From Cornus controversa (lineage: Eukaryota > Streptophyta > Magnoliopsida > Cornales > Cornaceae), in assembly GCA_026545225.1 (NCBI GenBank), contig CM048846.1:36467501-36531500 (forward strand): a DNA stretch of 64,000 bases, written 5' to 3'. This document shows positions 58,260-64,000 of the stretch, piece after piece (position 1 is the stretch's first letter; every line of letters starts with the position of its first letter). A model generated the notes under the pieces. That model did no database searches and had not been told where the DNA came from. It saw nothing but the letters and a program-made list of their open reading frames with translations. Position numbers and translations under genes: made by a program.

Positions 58260-60089
58260 ATGGATGGTGTGTGTGGGACTAATGAGGACAACAATATTGT
58301 GCCTAATGCTGTTGTGGAAAGAGCGAGATTGCCTGATGTCCCAGAGACTTATAACTCACCAGCTGGTTTTCAATTGCCTAATGTCACTACACAGAACTAT
58401 GAGATCAAGCCCAGTATCATTCATATGTTGCCATCCTATTTTGGGTTGACTCATGAGGATCCATACAAGCACTTGGATGAATTTTTAGAAGTTTGCTCAT
58501 TAACAAAAATTCATAACTTCTCAGAAGATGCTTCTCGGATGTTACTCTTTCCATTCTCTTTGAAGTAAAAGGCCAAGTATTGGTTCAGATCTCCACCGAT
58601 GGGCTTTATCACTACATGGACTCAAATGCAAAGTGAGTTCTTGCAGAAATATTTTTTGATAGGGAGGACCAATCAATTCCGACGAGCTATCACTGGTTTC
58701 TCTCAATTTGAGGGAGAACAATTTTTTGAGGCATGGGAGAGATTGAAGGACCTTCTTAGGAAGTGTACTCATCACCAAGTTCCAAAGTGGCAGTTAGTGC
58801 AGTATTTCTATGAGGGACTGACAGAAAGTAACAGACAGATGGTGGATGCATCATGTGTGGGCAATTTTATGTTGAAAAGTGAAGATGAAGCATGGACTTT
58901 ATTTGAGAATCTCAGTGAGAATTCTTTGCAACATGTATCTTCATCTCATTCGAGTAGACCATCCAATACAAGGAGGACATATGATATTTTTGAGAATGGT
59001 TCTGCAGACGCTATGTCTACCATTGTGGATGCTGTGGCACAGAGAGTGGTGCAACTCATGGCGGCTGGTCAAGTTCCTAATCAATTTTTATACCCTCCTA
59101 TATTTGAGCCATATGCTTTTTGCTCGAGTCCTACACACCATGTGAATAATTGTCCTTCACTTGGGCAATTTTTCGATCTTCTGCAAGAGCAAGGGGCAGC
59201 AATTGAGCCCACTTTTCAGCCTCAAAGCTATGTGCCTTCATAATCATATCAAGAGCAAGTTCCTATGGCACAAAGAATTTTTGCTATTGAAGACAAGATG
59301 ATGATTGTCCTAGCAAAACTTGAGAAGCTTGACTCTATTGTAGAGACAGTGCAAGCTACAGCAGAAACAATTCAATCCACTACTCAACTGGTTCATTCTC
59401 ACTCTCAATTAATTACCAAACTAGAATCTCAGTTTAGACAACTTGTCAATGCTGTGAGTAGAAGAAAAGAAGGGAAACTACCAAGCCAACCAGTTGCTAA
59501 CCCAAGAGGGGTTCATGTCCTTAACAATATTTCCTCTTTGAGCAACCCACACCAAAAATAATTTTAAGCCATCACCACTCTTAGAAGTGGAGAAATAAGT
59601 GACAACAAGGTAGGGGAGAAGAAGCTTGATGAAGAAGAGATGACAAAGAGTCCTAATGCTAAAATTTCTCATGAGCCTAAGGTGAAATTACATACTTTTA
59701 ATGCCATTCAACATCCTCAAGATGAGAGTGATTGTTTCTTCATGGATGGCTTTGATGATTATGTTCAAAAAGTTGATCCGGTTACTCTATCACATGATGT
59801 TGAGAAGTCCATTGAGGGGGTGAATGATTTACTTGATGTAATGGCCATGAAAAATACTCCACCTTCGAGGATTCCGATTGAACCATTGCCTATTCTTTCT
59901 AGCACTCGTCCGATGCCATCATTAGAGTCTCCTCCATGGGTAGAATTGAAACATCTTCCATCAAGGCAAAGAGATGTGCTTTTAGAAGCCAATGAGACCA
60001 TTCTGGTTACCTTGAGTTTGGTACAAGGAAGCAAGGCTTATATAGGAGGGACGAAGTTAAATCTCCTCAAGAGATGTGGCATTGGATGA
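58260..60089 (+). pseudogene. gag: Gag of element E fused to a protease-end segment
   Basis: One frame of 610 codons from ATG 58260 (MDGVCGTN) to TGA 60087-60089 with no frameshift but stops at 58566, 59241, 59559 and 59565. Gag core ([22 protein letters not shown]) is at about 58455-58800. The zinc knuckle near 59110-59150 reads YX2CX4HX4C, having lost its first Cys. The junction EPKVKLHTFNAIQHP is the same as in D, followed by a PPWVELKHLPSR segment cognate to the protease-RT linker of A. The frame then ends; RT, RNase H and integrase are absent. Confidence 0.88.
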
Positions 60090-60342
60090 ACTTTCAATTG
60101 AAGTCGATGATCGTCGCCTACGAACGTTAAATTGTAGGATTTGTATGTATTTCTATCCTTTAATTTCTTTAGTTTTCTTTTATTTTTATTTTTAGTTTAT
60201 GTTTTTCTTTATTTTTCTTCCATTATTAGTTGCATTTTAATGTGTTTCTCTTGAGTCTTTGATGTCTTAGTTAACTCTGAGGGATGTCGGGAGGTGTATC
60301 GAGCTATTCAGACTCAAAACAAGTGAAAAGAGAGAGGTCTCA

Positions 60343-60534
60343 GTCGACCTTGGGCGATAGAGACTTAAGAATTGCACCATTCAGTTGACCTTGGGCGATT
60401 AATGCCCAAGGACCAGTAAGATGGGCGATCGATCGCCCCCTTGATGGGGGGATCGATCGCCCCAATGGAGATTTTCGCGGACCGCCTTAATAGGTGGGTG
60501 ATCGATCGCCCAGCCCAAGGGGGATCGATCGCCC
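60343..60534 (+). repeat. GATCGATC palindrome cluster, copy in E
   Basis: Copies of GTCGACCTTGGGCGATAG at its left and four GATCGATCGCCC palindromes to the right; collinear with D but with several substitutions outside the palindromes. Confidence 0.88.
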
Positions 60535-61259
60535 AGCCCCCTCATGACCTAGCTGATCCTTTTTGTGCTATTTTAAGAGCCTTTCATGCCCAACTTGCTC
60601 CCACTTGAAAATTTTAGCTTCGGTGCCACTTGTTGCCCCTCCTACATCAATATACACTCTAAAATGTTTCACTTTTATTTCCATACACCTACTTGATCAT
60701 CATCATTCCTCACCTTCATCATCAATTCCAACTTCTTCTTTTCCATCATCATTAAAATTTCAATTTTTTCATATTTCCTTCTTCATAAGAGGTGTGAATT
60801 AATTGTGAAAGTGGGGTAATTTCTTTGAGGGGTTTTGAAGTACAAGTTTGGGGGAGGACATTGCGAATTGATTGTGGACTGTGTGGTTGATTTTGATGCT
60901 CCATTTCGGCTATGACCTAGATGTTCTGGCACAACCTTGTCCTTGATTTTTCGGAGGTAACTATCTTTTATATTTTTAGTTTTATTTTTATTTTTCTTTT
61001 ATTTATTTTATTTTTCATATTGTTTTTTTTTCTTTTCTTTCTTCAGTTAAAAAAAAATATTCTATTTCATATTTATTTTCACCCATATTACTTCATTCGG
61101 TCTTTGGGGAATAGTGGTTTGTTTTGACAGGTTATAACTTCCAAGTTTGGGGGTGTGCTTGCATTGCCTTCATCTCATTGGTTTACTTTATTTTGTTGCC
61201 ACTACTTCTCCATATTCCTGGTATTCTCGTTCTTACCCTTCTCTATGCTTTGATTGGGT

Positions 61260-61295
61260 GTACATTGAGGACAATGTACAGTTTAAGTTTGGGGG
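61260..61295 (+). repeat. Stem-loop plus internal G-rich tract, copy in E
   Basis: Perfect 8-bp stem and AGGA loop (61260-61279), then AAGTTTGGGGG at 61285-61295. Identical to D in sequence and spacing. Confidence 0.9.
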
Positions 61296-62539
61296 TGAGG
61301 CGATGCCTTATTTTTGTGCCTTATTGCATATGGGGGGAAATTTTTATGAAATTCTTCTTATTTTAGGATTTTTGTTTATTTTATTTTATTTTGTTTTTAG
61401 ATAGAATGTTTTTACACTATTCAAGGGATTAATACCTTATGTAGGTACATAACTTGCAATTCTTGAGTATGTTTTAAATTTTTGAAAACTTTGGTTTAAA
61501 TTAAGTGGTTTTAATCATGATTTTCATTGATATGATTTGAAGTAATTGGTTTTAGTTTCTTCACATGCACAAACACACTAGCATAATTTTATGGGGTATA
61601 AACTTATGCTCTGAGTTATTGTGTTACATATGCTTGATATTAATTAGTATCTCTTGAGAATGAGTACTGATGATGTCTTTTACTTGACTTCAATGAAAAG
61701 AGAAACAAAAAAAAAAAGAATGTGATGAATAAGCAAATCAATTTGATCCTTTTCATGAGTAACTAGGCATCTATGCCTCAGGAAGCACGTAGTGTTCGCG
61801 TCAAAAGGGAAAGGGTGAGAAAAGATGAGCATTGGTTGTCTTGATTTATAGCCTGACTGATTCGATTAATTAGGTTCTTCAAGGTGTCTTAACGCCTAGA
61901 GCCCTAAAGCCATCTGGTTTGGGAGTCACTGACTACAAGCTTGCTACATGGATCCTTCAGAAAGCTTAATAGATCAAGACATTGCACAACCAATAAAGCA
62001 ATGAAAAAAAAGAATGAGAAAATAAAAGAAAAAAAAGTCATGTATTCATGTTTGGAAGTATGATTTCAATAAGGGGAGTTAGTGAGTTAAAGGGGTATGT
62101 GCCTTAATATATTCAAAGCTTGGTTATGTTACATGAGAGGACTGCTAGTTCACTTTTCATGAGGGAGCTAGAATTGGTTGCTTTGGGATATGTTGATGTG
62201 AATTATGTGTGGGGACCATTGCTTTGAATTATAGAATTTGAAAGTTTGAAATTGTTCTTTAATGCAAGTTTGTAACTATATATTGAAATTTTCTTATTGG
62301 ATTAATGTTGAAATAGAATTTTGAATGTTTTTGGGTGACATTTTTAGAAACCCTCACGAGACTATACTTGTCCAATAGGGGGAACCTAGGGGTTTAAAGG
62401 CTTGTTACATATGCTAAATACAATCGTTTCTCCCACGAAAGTGGAGTTGGGTAGTTTAGTTAGTATTTGTTAGTTTCTTTTGTTTTAGTTTTGTTTTATT
62501 CTATTGCTAAGGGACTACCAACATGTAAGTTTGGGGGTG

Positions 62540-63945
62540 TGATCAACATTGAAGGTTACGCATTCTAGCCTCTTAACTTGCCTATTTTATTCTCTTAGTG
62601 ATAGATTATTTTGTTATTTTACTTCGTTTTAGTGTTTCCTATATTTTCAGTGCCTTAATGATTATTTCAGTTAAAACTATGTTTTTGGGCTTTTAAATAT
62701 GACATGCAAGAAGGTTAGATGAGGCCTACATCAAATGGATCCATTCAAATATTTTTTTCATTTCAAATCAGCCCAAGGAAGAGGTGCAAGAAAATTATAA
62801 CTGCTGAAGGGCATTTTGGGCTGAAATCCAATTATGCGCTTTATACAGTTTTAATCCCATTTTAGAAAATGGCACGAAACTCTTATTTTCGAGCGTCAAA
62901 TTAACTCAATTCCCGCGTTTGTTGAACAAAATTTGATTCTGCACATTTTTGTATTTTAGGTAAATTTCATCAATCGGACTTCTACTAGATCAAACTTTGG
63001 GCCGGAAGTTAGTAGAAAAACCCACCTGATTAGGGGCTGCGAGAAACCCTAATTGTCTCCTAATTAGGTGGGGAGTCTTCATATTCTCTTGGCTATTAAA
63101 AGTAACGAATTGGGGCTGTATTGGGAGGTTTGGTAGCAGCTTTGAAGAGCTTTTGGAGTAGAGAATCATTGGAGAACAAGGCATATCATTAGCGGCTAGT
63201 TCAGCCACCAGGGTTTTGATGTAGCCCTAACTAAACATCACTGGTTTGATTGTTCCAATTATTGGGGATTTTTGTATTCATTCATATATTGTGTAATTTA
63301 GAGAATTCTTATTATAGAATTGAGTAATAAAAGTCTTATAAATTCAGTTTTAATGATTTCTTATCTTGTCTTAGATACTTGATCGTTGTTATTGAACCCG
63401 TCTATCTTGTTTTCTGTGATCATGAGAGTGATTATTACACAATGGTTTTCATTGAATATATCATTAAAAGCTTTGATGGATTATGCCTAGGGAAGATGAA
63501 CCATACTGCACCCTAGAGTAGAGTAGTTAGGCTGCCAATCGAAGATAGTCCATGACTTAGCCTTAATCATATGTTATCTTCTTGATGGATGGAGGTGAGC
63601 TTGTAGCCACCGACACCACTGATGCATGATATGATGCCCCATAGTTAGTTCGATTGACCATTGATTGTGAAGTTAGTGGTGAAATCAATTACCCTAGACT
63701 TATCTTATATTCTTTACACTCCTTAGTTTTTCTTGCTTTTGTTCAATTGCTTCATTAGCTAATTTAGAATTAAAAATCAGAATTTATTTCTTTTAAATTT
63801 AATTAGAATTAGTCCTAACAATTCAATTCAGTCAGACCACAGTCCCTGAGGTTCGACACCCCTTTCAATAGCCCTATTCTGCAAAGAATTCGTTCTATTG
63901 CGAAGTGTGGTAATTATAATTTGAGACGCACTCACACACGAATCA
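62540..63945 (+). repeat. 3' LTR of element E (1406 bp)
   Basis: Begins TGATCAACATTGAAGG after AAGTTTGGGGGTG and ends CACACGAATCA. Clearly diverged from the LTRs of D. Confidence 0.94.
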
Positions 63946-64000
63946 AAGTGTATGACAAAATTTTAAAATGCTTTGGAATTTAATGTCGGGGACACATTTC
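63946..64000. other. Flank of element E, unassigned
   Basis: 55 bp that do not match anything else in the window. Either host DNA or part of an older element; too short to decide. Confidence 0.5.

Larger units (their letters stand above)
60090..62539 (+). other. 3' untranslated region of element E
   Basis: No gene. Same order as D: end-of-pol remnant (60090-60150), palindrome cluster (60343-60534), ORF3 deletion point around 60880-60950, T-rich runs, and AAGTTTGGGGG at 60844-60854, 61143-61153, 61285-61295 and 62527-62537 (the last is the polypurine tract). Stem-loop at 61260-61279. Confidence 0.85.
57676..63945 (+). mobile_element. Element E: gag-only Athila derivative, deepest layer
   Basis: A 321-bp remnant of the 5' LTR (57676-57996) precedes a primer site, a gag-derived frame, a 3' untranslated region and a full 3' LTR (62540-63945). 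The remnant equals in length the last 321 bp of the 3' LTR (63625-63945), as expected if Z inserted into the 5' LTR and its left part lies beyond the window. Same internal deletions as D. The far TSD cannot be checked; AAGTG follows the 3' LTR. Confidence 0.9.

Overview
This window is plant repeat DNA, most likely from a eudicot. I see no host gene, tRNA or rRNA. Almost every base belongs to nested Ty3/gypsy LTR retrotransposons of two kinds: Tekay/Del-type chromoviruses (C-terminal chromodomain, 3-4.3 kb LTRs ending in ..CGTTACA) and Athila-type elements (tRNA-Asp primer site TGGCGCCGTTGCCGGGGA, single-frame gag-pol, a third ORF where env-like genes sit, G-rich tract AAGTTTGGGGG before the 3' LTR).

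The nesting can be read from LTR ends and 5-bp target-site duplications (TSDs). (0) E, a gag-only Athila derivative on +, is deepest: 5' LTR remnant 57676-57996, 3' LTR 62540-63945. (1) Z, a decayed Tekay on -, entered E's 5' LTR. Its pieces are 5673-5690, 33446-33966, 46825-53007 and 57309-57675, and its 3' end lies left of the window. (2) Four insertions lie in Z: Y (Tekay, +, 1-5672, 5' end off-window), A (Athila, -, 5691-33445, TSD GTCTT), C (Athila, +, 33967-46824, TSD TTGTC) and S (solo Tekay LTR, -, 53008-57308, TSD CCACA). (3) Two insertions lie in A: D (gag-only, +, 8258-15765, TSD GTGGT) in ORF3, and B (Athila, -, 21594-32303, TSD AAACC) in gag.

The Athila copies are defective in a patterned way. 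A keeps RT-RNase H but has lost integrase. B keeps integrase but has lost RT-RNase H. D and E have lost all of pol and ORF3, with the same junctions in both. C has every domain, but its primer-binding site is replaced by 98 bp copied from its own 3' flank. ORF3 is exactly 407 codons plus stop in A (rejoined), B and C.

Two non-coding signals stand out. Tekay LTRs Y, Z and S carry an array of stem-loops whose loops are nearly always 15 nt and share a CGGAG..G.CC core, while each stem is different yet self-complementary. All five Athila copies carry a stem-loop built on ACATTGAGGACAATGT a few bases before an extra copy of the AAGTTTGGGGG tract. Clusters of short CGAT..ATCG palindromes occur in the pol-ORF3 spacers of Athila elements and in LTRs of both lineages. 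All statements are from reading the sequence; no database search or folding program was run.
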